Source: Candidatus Poribacteria bacterium (GTDB taxonomy: Bacteria > Poribacteria > WGA-4E > WGA-3G). From it: a stretch of DNA of 64,000 nt. A program made the translations under genes and the position numbers. Below the pieces are notes generated by a model. That model did no database searches. It saw only the letters and a program-made list of their open reading frames with translations, and was not told the origin of the DNA. This document shows, piece after piece, positions 1 to 8,822 of the stretch (the stretch's first letter is position 1; every line of letters starts with the position of its first letter). The DNA lies in contig JAGWBU010000005.1 of the NCBI GenBank assembly GCA_021295735.1, positions 1 through 64,000 on the forward strand, written 5' to 3'.

Positions 1-107
1 TTAGGATAGGATACCCTATTTTTACTATAACCGCAACCTCTCTGGACATCAGTGTTTCTACAAAAACTTTACACACCCAACTTCTTGAATTGGTATAACT
101 GTTATAG

Positions 108-2078
108 TTAAAACAAAAACCGATACATCGGTGTATTCAACGTAATCCCGATAAGACTCCACACACCACCGACAATAAATTCTCCCAGAATCAAACCGAG
201 AAAAAACGGAATAAGTTTGCGATGCAAGTTCATCCCACCTTGCTTCAGAATAATCCACTTGATAACGGAACTGACGAAGATGGAAAACCAAAACACATTC
301 ATTGACCAACTGCTTGAAATAGCAAACCCCGCGGGATGAAAGGGCCACCAAAACAGACGTATCCGCATAATCATCAAGAACCCGGTAATCAGAAATCCGA
401 CACACATTGCGACAATAGCAGGCACGTCCGGCACTTTGGGTGAAGTGAGCCAACTCTGAAGCCTGTTAAACGGTCTGCCTGCAAACCAATCGCGTGCACC
501 TTCAATGTATGAAATATGATAAAATGCCCAAAATGATGCGAATGTTCCGATAACAATTGCTATACACATTGCAATGAGAAGTCTGCGATTGGAGATTTGA
601 GTGCGTTCAGCAAGTTTAAAGCCTTCAAGGATATGCGGCATTGGATGTCCACGATAGGCACGATTGAAAGAGAAGAGGTAGGCAAGCATCGTTAGGTTTC
701 GTGGTCCGAGCAGGCGCGTTCCGAAGATTCGAGGCATCATCTCATCCGGTCCGATGAAATGCAAATCGTGGACCGGTGAGCCAAGTTCGGCGCGCATACG
801 AGTCACAGCAGTGGAAATTGCGTAATAAATTCCGAAGAAAACTACAATCGCCCACACAGACATCCCAGCGGTATTACAAAAGATAGCGATAAACATCAGG
901 CTACCAATAAGGCAGATTATCATGCCGCGATAAGACATCGGTTCGTCAGAATCGTCGCCTCTGTGCTGCCTAAAGATTTTACGTACCACCTGTGCGAGGT
1001 GTTTTCGCGTAGCAATTACAGCAATAACGAATAAACCTATATACGCACCAAACGATTGCTCATCGGTAAACGGAAAGCTTGGCATACCTCTGATTCCCAA
1101 CGCATCTCCAAAAATCCGTTCCGCCTTCCAAAACAGATAAAAAAACCAACAAGAAAACGATAGATCCAGTGGGATAAAAAACGCCATCCCCACAGCAAAT
1201 GGAAATACAGCAACGGGAGTCCATCCGATCGCACTCCACGGTTTCTGTGTAAAAAATGGACGCATATCGTAGAGACGACCACCAAGGCTCGGCACAGTCG
1301 GAAAAAGATAGTGCAGCCCATTGAGAATATCAATGGCACCTGCAATTCCAAAGCCAAGCCACATCATCTTGTTTGTCAGCAGGTTCGTTTTGCCGACGTT
1401 TGTCAATTCAAGTGGTAGTTGAATAATCGGGTAACTCAGTTTTTCGTGTTCTGTCCACTGCTTGCGAACGAGGGTATTGATAAAAACCATTACGAACACG
1501 AGCGCGCATAAAAAACCACCCCAAGTTAGGGTGGTGGTGATCCATCCTTCTATAATTTCCCAGCGATATAAACTCGTTTCGCCTCGGTAATACTCCGTTA
1601 AAAATGTTTTATCTTTGACTGCTATCCAATCAGGGATATAGCGATGAAATAGATGCGTCCAATCGTTTTCAGGTGTAGCATACCAGAAAGCGTAGGGAAT
1701 CATCGGGATTAAGACGCGGAGAACATCGTGTCCTGCCAAGGAGGAAGCAATAGCGAGCATGACATAGATCGTCAACAATTCGCCTTGCTGGAACGCGATG
1801 CGGGGTAAAAACCGCATCAATGCCAAATTTGCACCTGTCATAACAAAGATACAGAAGATGACATTGAAATAGAGCGAAATCGTGGTCGGATACCCTTGTC
1901 CCGCTGAATCTAAAATCCAATAAACATTGGGTATAATGAGTCCGGTGCCGATTAAGATAGCACGCCATGTCGCACCGGAATGTTGCCGTCTCTGTGTTGT
2001 TAGTTCACGATGCGCCCTTTCTTGAACGTTCCCTGATTGCTGTGAAGTTGTAGGTCTCAAAATTGATTTGAATAACAA
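108..2078 (-). CDS. DUF6785/DUF6784-type polytopic membrane protein
   Basis: A 656-residue, strongly hydrophobic protein with roughly a dozen predicted membrane segments. The first ones lie near residues 40-60, 68-90 and 95-115, and further helices continue to the C-terminus. The arrangement, including the conserved TEHEKLSYPI-like stretch after the fourth or fifth helix, fits the DUF6785 family, which distantly resembles oligopeptide transporters; the substrate is unknown. The start used here is a TTG with no clear Shine-Dalgarno sequence, and no in-frame ATG exists before the first helices, so the N-terminus is uncertain. The gene stands alone, with about 65 bases separating it from the upstream methyltransferase on the same strand. 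Family assignment is from recalled motif resemblance; transport function is inference. Confidence 0.7.
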   Translation of the reverse strand: MLFKSILRPTTSQQSGNVQERAHRELTTQRRQHSGATWRAILIGTGLIIPNVYWILDSAGQGYPTTISLYFNVIFCIFVMTGANLALMRFLPRIAFQQGELLTIYVMLAIASSLAGHDVLRVLIPMIPYAFWYATPENDWTHLFHRYIPDWIAVKDKTFLTEYYRGETSLYRWEIIEGWITTTLTWGGFLCALVFVMVFINTLVRKQWTEHEKLSYPIIQLPLELTNVGKTNLLTNKMMWLGFGIAGAIDILNGLHYLFPTVPSLGGRLYDMRPFFTQKPWSAIGWTPVAVFPFAVGMAFFIPLDLSFSCWFFYLFWKAERIFGDALGIRGMPSFPFTDEQSFGAYIGLFVIAVIATRKHLAQVVRKIFRQHRGDDSDEPMSYRGMIICLIGSLMFIAIFCNTAGMSVWAIVVFFGIYYAISTAVTRMRAELGSPVHDLHFIGPDEMMPRIFGTRLLGPRNLTMLAYLFSFNRAYRGHPMPHILEGFKLAERTQISNRRLLIAMCIAIVIGTFASFWAFYHISYIEGARDWFAGRPFNRLQSWLTSPKVPDVPAIVAMCVGFLITGFLMIMRIRLFWWPFHPAGFAISSSWSMNVFWFSIFVSSVIKWIILKQGGMNLHRKLIPFFLGLILGEFIVGGVWSLIGITLNTPMYRFLF

Positions 2079-2143
2079 AGACTTGTAGTGGGTTGGGAAA
2101 ATATTATCTATAACTATGTTCTAAATCTTTATTACGTTCAAAA

Positions 2144-2722
2144 TTAGAGACCTGTTTCAAATATGAATAGGTAATTACACCCAAGCTCCCAACGTTCTTT
2201 TCTAATGAGTTTCCATCGGTTGAAAATATCTGGCAAGACTTCAGGGTTAAACCCGTGGTGTTCCTCAAGTGAAAGTCCCTTAATGATTCTGAAAAACTTC
2301 AAAACATCTAAAATCTTATCTACAAACGAGTGAGGCACGGTGATAATGACGCGTCCACCAGTTTTTAGGTAATGCCAGCAGGCATCTGCAACCTTAGAGA
2401 GTTCGTTTTCCGGAATATGTTCAACGACCGCGAGGAGGGTTATAACATCAAAACGTTCATCTGTATCAAAATTGTGTGGGAATGCACCAGGGTATAACGT
2501 GTAATTCTCAAAATGTATGTGGTTTGTGATAAGTGGGTCTATCCCGGTTCCTGCGCGTATATGTCCATTGAGAAAACGTAAAAACGATCCGTCTCCCGCC
2601 CCAACATCTAAGAGATATGCCCCTTTTGGAATGTGTTTTTTAGCTTTGGTAAACCGCAGGTATTCAAGGAGGCGATCCATCGGTTTTTTTGGGATCTGTG
2701 GAAGTTGTTGATTGTTTGTCAT
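2144..2722 (-). CDS. class I SAM-dependent methyltransferase
   Basis: A 192-residue single-domain methyltransferase. Motif I (DVGAGDG, residues 39-45) is the SAM-binding glycine loop, and VVEHIPENEL around residues 99-108 is the usual post-motif-II acidic/helix segment. It has no membrane anchor or signal peptide, so it should be cytoplasmic. Its ATG lies inside the preceding glycosyltransferase gene (59-base overlap). With the STT3-type gene further upstream, the three form one minus-strand transcription unit, so a glycan or lipid-linked sugar is a plausible substrate. Substrate is inferred from context only. No Shine-Dalgarno is visible before the ATG, and an internal Met15 is an alternative start, so translation may depend on coupling. 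Confidence 0.75.
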   Translation of the reverse strand: MTNNQQLPQIPKKPMDRLLEYLRFTKAKKHIPKGAYLLDVGAGDGSFLRFLNGHIRAGTGIDPLITNHIHFENYTLYPGAFPHNFDTDERFDVITLLAVVEHIPENELSKVADACWHYLKTGGRVIITVPHSFVDKILDVLKFFRIIKGLSLEEHHGFNPEVLPDIFNRWKLIRKERWELGCNYLFIFETGL

Positions 2723-3425
2723 GTTCTGTTTGGTTGGTGAGTTTATATTTTAGCATAAATCGAACATGTCGCCATGCGTCTCGGATTGCATTTAGTTTCG
2801 ACTCGCCGCCGCGTGGGTGGTAGGTGATAGGGATTTCAAGTATTTTCAAATTTTCTTGTACTGCTTTGATGACCATTTCGGATGCAAACTCCATGCCGGT
2901 TGTTTTTAAATCCATCTGTTTGTATGCCTCGGCAGTGAATGATCGCATCCCACAGTGTGAATCTGATATGTACGTGCCGAAAAGGATACGAAGCATTCCT
3001 GACAAGATCGGGTTCCCGATGTAACGTCTTGCCCACGGCATTGCACCTGGAAGGATTTTTCCTTTGAACCGATTGCCGATGACGAGGTCATATCTATTTT
3101 GGAGCGGTGTTATGAACCGCTCTAAATCCGTGAAATCGTAGGTATCATCAGAATCCCCCATAATAATGTATTGCCCTTGTGCTGCTGCAAGTCCCGCAAG
3201 GTAGGCAGCACCGTAACCGCGCGTCGGTTGATGCACTACGCTTGCACCAAGCCGTTCAGCGATTACAACAGAATCATCGGTTGAGCCATTATCCGCAATG
3301 ACGACTTCACCGCAAATACCAAGTTCTCTTAGAGTTTTTTGTGCTTTTTCAATGCAAATGTCGAGTGTTTCTTCTTCGTTGAGGCACGGCATTACAACTG
3401 ATACTTCAATATTTTCACTTTTCAT
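2664..3425 (-). CDS. GT2 family glycosyltransferase, DPM1-like
   Basis: A 253-residue GT-A fold glycosyltransferase. The N-terminus SVVMPCLNEEETL starts the nucleotide-sugar binding domain, DNGSTDDS lies near residues 45-52, and the metal-binding DSDD is at 91-94. These match dolichol/polyprenyl-phosphate mannose or glucose synthases, which load a sugar onto a lipid carrier. There is no C-terminal membrane helix, so it is a soluble or peripheral form. Its ATG overlaps the end of the oligosaccharyltransferase gene by 11 bases, implying translational coupling. A second DPM1-like enzyme lies at about 28.1-28.8 kb. The donor sugar cannot be told from sequence. Confidence 0.85.
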   Translation of the reverse strand: MKSENIEVSVVMPCLNEEETLDICIEKAQKTLRELGICGEVVIADNGSTDDSVVIAERLGASVVHQPTRGYGAAYLAGLAAAQGQYIIMGDSDDTYDFTDLERFITPLQNRYDLVIGNRFKGKILPGAMPWARRYIGNPILSGMLRILFGTYISDSHCGMRSFTAEAYKQMDLKTTGMEFASEMVIKAVQENLKILEIPITYHPRGGESKLNAIRDAWRHVRFMLKYKLTNQTEHDKQSTTSTDPKKTDGSPP

Positions 3426-5847
3426 CTATTTTCTCTGGTTGTGTTGCGAGGTATTTCTCATCCGCTTTGATGTCGGATGGATAGCGGATTTCCCATACTT
3501 TGATGGGGGCGGTATCATCTCCATTTGCCGGATAGATAGGGACGAAAATGTCTTGTAAATCGCCTTTGAAATAGAGGCGAACAGCGAAGCTCTGCCACCC
3601 GATGGTGGGAACATGAAGAGCTTTTTCAAGGATGTTTTCATCATTATAGTAAAGGATAACACTACCGTATGAGGTATCGTCGCTATGGGTTTTGGTGGCG
3701 ATGCGGTTTCTACCTTGGAAAGCAATATAAGGAAGCTGCGTTGTGTCCCCGTTTTTGAGGTGTGCTGTCAGGGAATTTGGCAGTAATGTTATATCAGGTA
3801 ACTCGGCGTACAGAAAAGGGACGTGTTTTATTCTTGAGAGGCGTCTTTCTTGTAGCAAAATTAGTTTTGTAACCTCAAACTGTCTATCGGCATTTTCGTT
3901 GCTGCCAATATAAGAATAACGCTTGGCTTTTGTGGTGAGTCCCCACTCTGTAAGCATAAGGTGTGTTGCACCGTGTGTTTTGAGAAAGGTTAGTGCTTCG
4001 CGTGCGGATTGGGCACAATAGACGTGACGATAATAGAGATGTATCCAATGCGGAATGAAAGTGTCTTGATCTGTAATGGTATTGACACCCCCAAGTACGT
4101 TGAGGCGGCTACCGTAGTTCCAATTGGCTGCGACAACGGTGTTCTCTGGGAGTGTCGTGTTTAGGAATTTGAGTGTCTTTGCTAAAGGGGTACGGTGTCC
4201 TACAACGGGTTTCCGCCATTTTGTGGCGGCAGCAGTGGCGCGGGTGGCATGTCCTCCGAAGGGACTCAAAAAAAGAACGGGGATAAGCACAACGGTTGCG
4301 AAAGCAGTGGGGGCCCATCGCCCCCACCGTGTCTGTGAGGATAGTTTTTGTATGACAGATGTCGGCAGTGTATAGAGGAGCCATGCGGTGCCGTAGGCGA
4401 GGGGGATACCAATAAAGAGATCGTAGCGTTTTCCACCGCGCGACAGGGCTACCCATAAGAGGAACCATGAAAGCATAGCGAGGAGCACCAATTCGTTTTT
4501 TGTATATTGTTTCCGGAGACACGTGATGGCAAGAGAGATCGCGGTGAGTCCGAATGAAATGAGAAAGAGTATGTCGCACACGTCCATGCCTGTCAACTCG
4601 CTGGTGGTTTCTTGAAAAGAGATTAGACTCGCCCATGACTGAACCTGTTCACCGAAGAAGGTTGTGCCTATCCATCTGCTAATGGGTTCCCGAAAAAAGG
4701 TTGTTGCGGTGAAAAGCGCGAGTGCAAGGGTTAGCGGGAGTCCGTTCCATTTATGTAGGGTTATTGCGGCGAGTATTATACCGAGGCTGCCTAACAGAAA
4801 GACAGCACCATATCTGCCTGTCCAAAAACCGAAGTGCGGATCGGCGAGTTCAGTCATGTCTTTCATGAGCGGACTTTCTTGAAACGCGAAGGCGGTTGTC
4901 TCAAAGGCATGGCTCTGGTAGAAGAGATAACCAACCCCTGCTGCGATGGCGAAGAGTGTTAGTCCCCATGCGATTTTCCTGGCATGTAGACGCAGCGGTA
5001 CATAGAACTGAAGTAGCATATACCTGGTGCCGCGCAGCGCAAGGATTACGAGCGGAGGAAATAACATGAGAGCGGCAACATGGGTGGAGAAACCGTATCC
5101 ACTGCGATAGGCGGGGCTAATCAGATAAAGCCCTGGCACAAACATGAGCACATAAAGGAGATGCTCTTTTAGGTGTTCTTCTGTATCTGTGGTGCAGAAT
5201 TTATAGAGTTCCACTACGTAAATGATGAGAACAAAAATTCCAAAAGCTTCCCAACTCAAACCTCCCAAGAAAACGGTAACACCACTCATAGCGGTTGCGA
5301 TGTATCTGCGTTTCCCTGGTTGCTGATGTTCTTTCCATAAGTAACTTGCAACAGATAGCACACCAAACATCCAACACCAGGCATCGCGATCTCCGAAACC
5401 CGCGGTGCTACGTTCTACACTGCCCGGTAGCGTTGCTAAGAGTAAAGCAACTATGGCAGCAAAAATAACACCGTTGGTGCGGACAAATAGAAGAAACAGC
5501 ACACCGAGCGCAAGGGTAAAACAGAGGGTCGGTAGGTACAACTGAATGTGATAGAGAGACAGCCACGGTACTGCTTTATGTATGTAGGCAATGGCATAAG
5601 CATAGAGGGAAAGCAGCTGCCCATTATCTCTCCCAACGGGCAGCCATCGATGCATATCGCGGGCAGGAAGGCGTCCGTGTTCGGAGATAATCCCTGCCTG
5701 CCAGTGGTAAAGATAAGCATCGTTTCCAGTGAATTGCAAGTTGGAGAGACGCCCTACGCCTTGAATACGTATACAGAATGTTATAATTAAGAGACAAAAC
5801 AGCAAGACACCTATTAAGATCTTACGATGATATAGAGATAATGGCAT
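3415..5847 (-). CDS. STT3/PglB/AglB-type oligosaccharyltransferase
   Basis: An 810-residue GT-C membrane enzyme, hydrophobic through about residue 540 with a soluble C-terminal domain. Numbering from the ATG at 5847, STT3 signatures are all present: a first-loop Asp in GNDAYLY (D43), the DxD-type motif GFGDRD (D153, D155), a TIxE/SVSE-like SFQE at 410-413, an SRGGKRYDLF segment, and WNYGSRL (576-579) at the start of the soluble domain, standing for WWDYG. Such enzymes move a lipid-linked oligosaccharide to Asn in N-x-S/T sequons outside the membrane. The upstream GTG at 5892 is less likely, because AGGAG sits seven bases before the ATG at 5847. It is coupled to the downstream glycosyltransferase and methyltransferase. 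Fold and motifs are seen; protein N-glycosylation is inferred. Confidence 0.8.
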   Translation of the reverse strand: MPLSLYHRKILIGVLLFCLLIITFCIRIQGVGRLSNLQFTGNDAYLYHWQAGIISEHGRLPARDMHRWLPVGRDNGQLLSLYAYAIAYIHKAVPWLSLYHIQLYLPTLCFTLALGVLFLLFVRTNGVIFAAIVALLLATLPGSVERSTAGFGDRDAWCWMFGVLSVASYLWKEHQQPGKRRYIATAMSGVTVFLGGLSWEAFGIFVLIIYVVELYKFCTTDTEEHLKEHLLYVLMFVPGLYLISPAYRSGYGFSTHVAALMLFPPLVILALRGTRYMLLQFYVPLRLHARKIAWGLTLFAIAAGVGYLFYQSHAFETTAFAFQESPLMKDMTELADPHFGFWTGRYGAVFLLGSLGIILAAITLHKWNGLPLTLALALFTATTFFREPISRWIGTTFFGEQVQSWASLISFQETTSELTGMDVCDILFLISFGLTAISLAITCLRKQYTKNELVLLAMLSWFLLWVALSRGGKRYDLFIGIPLAYGTAWLLYTLPTSVIQKLSSQTRWGRWAPTAFATVVLIPVLFLSPFGGHATRATAAATKWRKPVVGHRTPLAKTLKFLNTTLPENTVVAANWNYGSRLNVLGGVNTITDQDTFIPHWIHLYYRHVYCAQSAREALTFLKTHGATHLMLTEWGLTTKAKRYSYIGSNENADRQFEVTKLILLQERRLSRIKHVPFLYAELPDITLLPNSLTAHLKNGDTTQLPYIAFQGRNRIATKTHSDDTSYGSVILYYNDENILEKALHVPTIGWQSFAVRLYFKGDLQDIFVPIYPANGDDTAPIKVWEIRYPSDIKADEKYLATQPEKIDEK

Positions 5848-5938
5848 CCAAACTCCTACTGTGCCTATGCAGGTGTCATAATAACAACGCACTCATGGCA
5901 TACATCCTAATCCTGTGAGGATTTCGTTATTTCTTGAT

Positions 5939-6646
5939 TTAGTTAGATAGTTCTTCTGAGACCTGTTTTAATTCTTCTAAGGCCTGTTCTAATTCTTTCT
6001 TCTCCTTCGACGTTGTTGAAATAGATTTACGTATTTCATTAAGTTTCTCAGACGCCCTTTTTAACTTAGCAGCACTCTCTTTGGCAGATGCGGGTTCGTC
6101 TAACCCATACACCATTCTTTCAGCGGCCTTTCTCCGTTCTATTGTGGCTTGGAGTTCATTGAATGATTCGTCAGAGTATAGGGCGAGTATTTCAAGCGCA
6201 TCCATACGCTGCTGTTTTAGTTTTCTCTTTTTCTCATTTACCAAGCTGATAGCATCCATGTCTAAAGGACTTGCTTTCAAAAGAGGTCTTAGTTCGTCAT
6301 TTAAAGCAGGTAATGCTGATTGTGCCTCCTCGTACTGTTTTAAGGCTGCGGCTGCTTCGGGAGGTAGATTTTGTTCTATTATGTCACCGAATATTGTGCC
6401 AGCAGGCGAATTACTTGTATTATCCATTTCTTCGGGTGTGTTACTATTCTCAATACGTTGTGTCGTTATAATGGGTTCTACATCCGTTACATCTGTGTTA
6501 TCGTCTCCTTTTACATCTGTGACTTTATACACTTTTACCGGTTCCGCATTCATGATTTTGAGATAGTGATTTCGCCACAAGCCGATACCTGTGAGAAGCA
6601 CGGCAACGGGAATGAGAATAATAGCTACGCGAAATGTTCTTTTCAT
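5939..6646 (-). CDS. membrane-anchored coiled-coil protein, unknown function
   Basis: A 235-residue protein read from the ATG at 6646, chosen over the upstream alternative at 6694 because AAAGGAG lies just before it. Residues about 4-22 form one hydrophobic membrane segment after a short positive start (MKRTFR), so the bulk is outside. The middle is acidic and Thr/Asp-rich. From about residue 95 to the end it is dominated by charged heptad-like Lys/Glu/Leu sequence, predicted to be a long coiled coil. I do not recognise a family. It lies between another coiled-coil envelope protein upstream and the oligosaccharyltransferase gene downstream, 91 bases away, so it may be a structural or tethering envelope protein. 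Confidence 0.6.
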   Translation of the reverse strand: MKRTFRVAIILIPVAVLLTGIGLWRNHYLKIMNAEPVKVYKVTDVKGDDNTDVTDVEPIITTQRIENSNTPEEMDNTSNSPAGTIFGDIIEQNLPPEAAAALKQYEEAQSALPALNDELRPLLKASPLDMDAISLVNEKKRKLKQQRMDALEILALYSDESFNELQATIERRKAAERMVYGLDEPASAKESAAKLKRASEKLNEIRKSISTTSKEKKELEQALEELKQVSEELSN

Positions 6647-6667
6647 TTTTATGCTCCTTTTAGGTAG

Positions 6668-6711
6668 GTTTGAGATAATACGTTGTCTTGGCACAAAGTA
6701 TTATCTCAAAC
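6668..6711 (-). terminator. perfect 14-bp stem hairpin between two coiled-coil genes
   Basis: GTTTGAGATAATAC (6668-6681) and its exact reverse complement (6698-6711) flank a 16-base loop, whose ends can pair further. It lies 38 bases past the stop codon of the upstream coiled-coil gene and just before the ribosome-binding site of the next. No T-run follows on the minus strand, so it could be a terminator, an attenuator or an mRNA processing signal. Confidence 0.45.
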
Positions 6712-6748
6712 TCATGTTAGTTAATCACGTTATAAACAGGGAATGGGT

Positions 6749-7414
6749 TTAACCACAATCACCAGTGCCACAATCACCAGTGCCACAATCACCAGTGCCA
6801 CAATCACCAGTGCCACAATCACCAGTGCCGGAGCCACAATTCTCTAGACATTCTTGATAAGCCTCTGTGGCGTCTTCAAATGCCTGTAATAAGACCAATC
6901 GATCCTCGTGAGCCTCCTTTGCGGCTTCATCAGCTTCCTTTGAGGCTTCCACAGCTTCCTTTGAGGCTTCCACAGCTTCCTTAAAGGCTTCTTGAGCATC
7001 ATCAGCGGTTTTTTTAGCTCCCTCAGCGGCTTTCTTTGCTGCTTCGATGAGTTCCGCATCTGGAGGATCTTCCTCTAAAAGTTCTTGATATACCTGTCTT
7101 AGTCTTGTATACTCTGACCTAGCTATCAAAAGGGCTATCACAGCTTCCTTCACGGCGTCTCTTGCTTCCTTAACGGCTTCCACAGATTCCTTAAAGACTT
7201 CTAGAGCATCATCAGCATCATCAGCAGCTTCCTCCACGGCTTTCTTAGCTTTATTGTAGGCATCTAAAAGATCATCGCAACAAGCTAATGCGACGCTGGT
7301 AAATGTGAGAAGCATCATCGCGAATATCAACATAAGACAGATTGCACTACGCCAATTCGCGTTCAGTCTTAGAGTTTCAATAGCTTTCAATTTTGGAACG
7401 AATGTAGTCAACAT
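6749..7414 (-). CDS. secreted Ala/Glu/Lys coiled-coil protein with Cys-rich pentapeptide tail
   Basis: A 221-residue protein preceded by a strong AAGGAG site. A long positively charged start is followed by a hydrophobic stretch (about 24-43) ending ALACC, which reads as a signal peptide. Lipidation is possible but the lipobox is imperfect (Ala at -3). Residues about 47-190 are highly repetitive Ala/Glu/Lys/Asp helical sequence with units such as KEAVEAS and KEADEAA, predicted to form a long coiled coil. The tail is five perfect GTGDC repeats preceded by ENCGS, giving evenly spaced cysteines. No family is recognised. A rod-like surface or periplasmic protein cross-linked by disulfides is plausible inference. 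Confidence 0.6.
   Translation of the reverse strand: MLTTFVPKLKAIETLRLNANWRSAICLMLIFAMMLLTFTSVALACCDDLLDAYNKAKKAVEEAADDADDALEVFKESVEAVKEARDAVKEAVIALLIARSEYTRLRQVYQELLEEDPPDAELIEAAKKAAEGAKKTADDAQEAFKEAVEASKEAVEASKEADEAAKEAHEDRLVLLQAFEDATEAYQECLENCGSGTGDCGTGDCGTGDCGTGDCGTGDCG
6755..6829 (-). repeat. five tandem 15-bp repeats encoding GTGDC
   Basis: Five nearly identical in-frame 15-base units (plus-strand unit acaatcaccagtgcc) at the 3' end of the coiled-coil gene encode (GTGDC)5. Perfect direct repeats of a multiple of three suggest copy-number variation without frameshift. Confidence 0.9.
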
Positions 7415-7951
7415 AAAAATCTCCTTTTTTTAAAGATTGCTTTAGGAGCAAAAGTGTCTATTTTTTCCTATCGGAGTTTTTCGCAACCTATGGCAATCCT
7501 TTTATCTTATGTATATAACCTACATTCCGCAGTTCTTTTTTAGTATTTTGGCATTTATTAAAGGTCTATAAACCCTTGTAGATATTGGATGCTTCAATTT
7601 TTTATGATCTAATTGAATCCTGGAATTAATTCATATCAGGTCAAAAAATAGTGAAATTTGGGCATCAAAATTGCCATAAACCCTGTATTCATGCACTGTG
7701 GAATATAGGATATAAACTATAAGCGTGTTACAAAACAAATTTTAATACTTATTTCAGAAAGTCCTAACAAAGTAGAATTTTATAGAACAAATTAGATTAT
7801 ACACATATTCCCGGGTTTTGTCAAGTTTTTTGTTTTGAATTTTCTTGAGATTTTCTGTAAATCCTTGTATACTTTAAAACTAAAGGAAAGCCAAGCGTCC
7901 AAAATCGGAATTACATAATTGAATTTAGACATGTCTAAAAAGGATGAAAAA
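7415..7951. other. AT-rich divergent intergenic region, no gene seen
   Basis: About 540 AT-rich bases lie between the minus-strand coiled-coil gene and the plus-strand PhyH-like gene. I see no convincing ORF or RNA gene. It holds the AAGGAG site of the coiled-coil gene at the left end and a sigma-70-like promoter near the right end (listed separately). The minus-strand promoter was not identified. Confidence 0.5.
7845..7873 (+). promoter_or_regulatory. sigma-70-like promoter for the PhyH-like gene
   Basis: TTGAGA (7845-7850) and TATACT (7868-7873) are separated by exactly 17 bases. The predicted start site is about 70 bases upstream of the preferred ATG at 7952. Confidence 0.6.
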
Positions 7952-8788
7952 ATGGATACGATGAACGATTTGTCTGAGGCGGTAGTCCTTTCGTCTGAAC
8001 AAAAACAGTTTGTTGATAACAACGGATACCTCTTAATTAAAAACGCTTTACCATCAGATGTCGTGGCAGAAATTGACGCTGCTGTTGACGAAGTTTATGC
8101 CACGCAAGAGGAAGCAGGCAATCTGGAACAAGGCGGTAAACTGAATCTTCGTAATTGTCTTACGCATCATGAAGCGTTTCTCCAACTGCTTGACTGGGAC
8201 AATACTTTTCCCCTCGCTTGCGGTGTGTTGAATTGGAACATCCAGATGATTACGTCACACCTGATTGTTCTCCCTTCAAAAGAGGAACCTGCTGACGATG
8301 CCAAGACGAAGATTGGACTTCATCGTGATGGTGGAACGTCATATCGCGAGATGCAGGAACCGCATCCGCGTATCCTGCTCAAGATAGCGTACGCTATCAG
8401 TGACCAGTCTGACCCTGCCTCAGGTGCAACGGTGTTAGTACCAGGAAGTAACCGATTAACCGGTATGCCTGCCCGTGATCCTGAAACAGGTTGGGCACGT
8501 GGTGCGATTTCTATGAACGTCAATGCTGGTGATGCCTTCCTCTTTGAACAACGGACGTATCATGGCATCGGACACAATTGGTCAGGTTTGCCGCGTAAAA
8601 CGATCTTTATGGGATATGCCTATCGTTGGGTCAAACCGATGGACTATATACAGATGCCGGATAACTTGGTCGCCAAATGCACTCCGATTCAAAAGCAGCT
8701 CATCGGTGTTGTCAGTGACCCGTTGAGTTATTATATACCGCAAGATAAGGATGTTCCGTTAAAATCGGCACTGAATGGTGGCAGTTAA
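7952..8788 (+). CDS. phytanoyl-CoA dioxygenase (PhyH) family protein
   Basis: A 278-residue Fe(II)/2-oxoglutarate-dependent oxygenase of the PhyH type. The facial triad is visible: H124 and D126 in LHRDGG and distal H204 in RTYHGIGHN, with R215 a candidate 2-oxoglutarate ligand. The family hydroxylates small molecules; the substrate is unknown. The start is the ATG at 7952, placed seven bases after AAGGA; an in-frame TTG at 7919 and ATG at 7931 lack good ribosome sites. There is no signal peptide, so it is cytoplasmic. A second, longer family member lies at 60.6-61.8 kb. The gene has its own promoter and is convergent with the cytochrome gene. Confidence 0.85.
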   Translation: MDTMNDLSEAVVLSSEQKQFVDNNGYLLIKNALPSDVVAEIDAAVDEVYATQEEAGNLEQGGKLNLRNCLTHHEAFLQLLDWDNTFPLACGVLNWNIQMITSHLIVLPSKEEPADDAKTKIGLHRDGGTSYREMQEPHPRILLKIAYAISDQSDPASGATVLVPGSNRLTGMPARDPETGWARGAISMNVNAGDAFLFEQRTYHGIGHNWSGLPRKTIFMGYAYRWVKPMDYIQMPDNLVAKCTPIQKQLIGVVSDPLSYYIPQDKDVPLKSALNGGS

Positions 8789-8822
8789 AATTCTGTCTCT
8801 GCTAAATCATTAGTAGAAGCGT

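Noticed and set aside
4109-4636. 175-residue minus-strand ORF within the oligosaccharyltransferase gene
   Set aside because: Out-of-frame shadow; the oligosaccharyltransferase frame has all catalytic motifs.
5909-5923. AATCCT-GTG-AGGATT hairpin downstream of the membrane coiled-coil gene
   Set aside because: Six-base stem with no T-run; too weak to call a terminator.
6755-6829. short tandem repeats considered as a CRISPR array
   Set aside because: Units are contiguous 15-mers in a coding frame with no spacers and no cas genes nearby.
7792-8022. 76-residue minus-strand ORF
   Set aside because: It overlaps the PhyH-like gene start and promoter, has low-complexity AT-rich composition, and no family resemblance.
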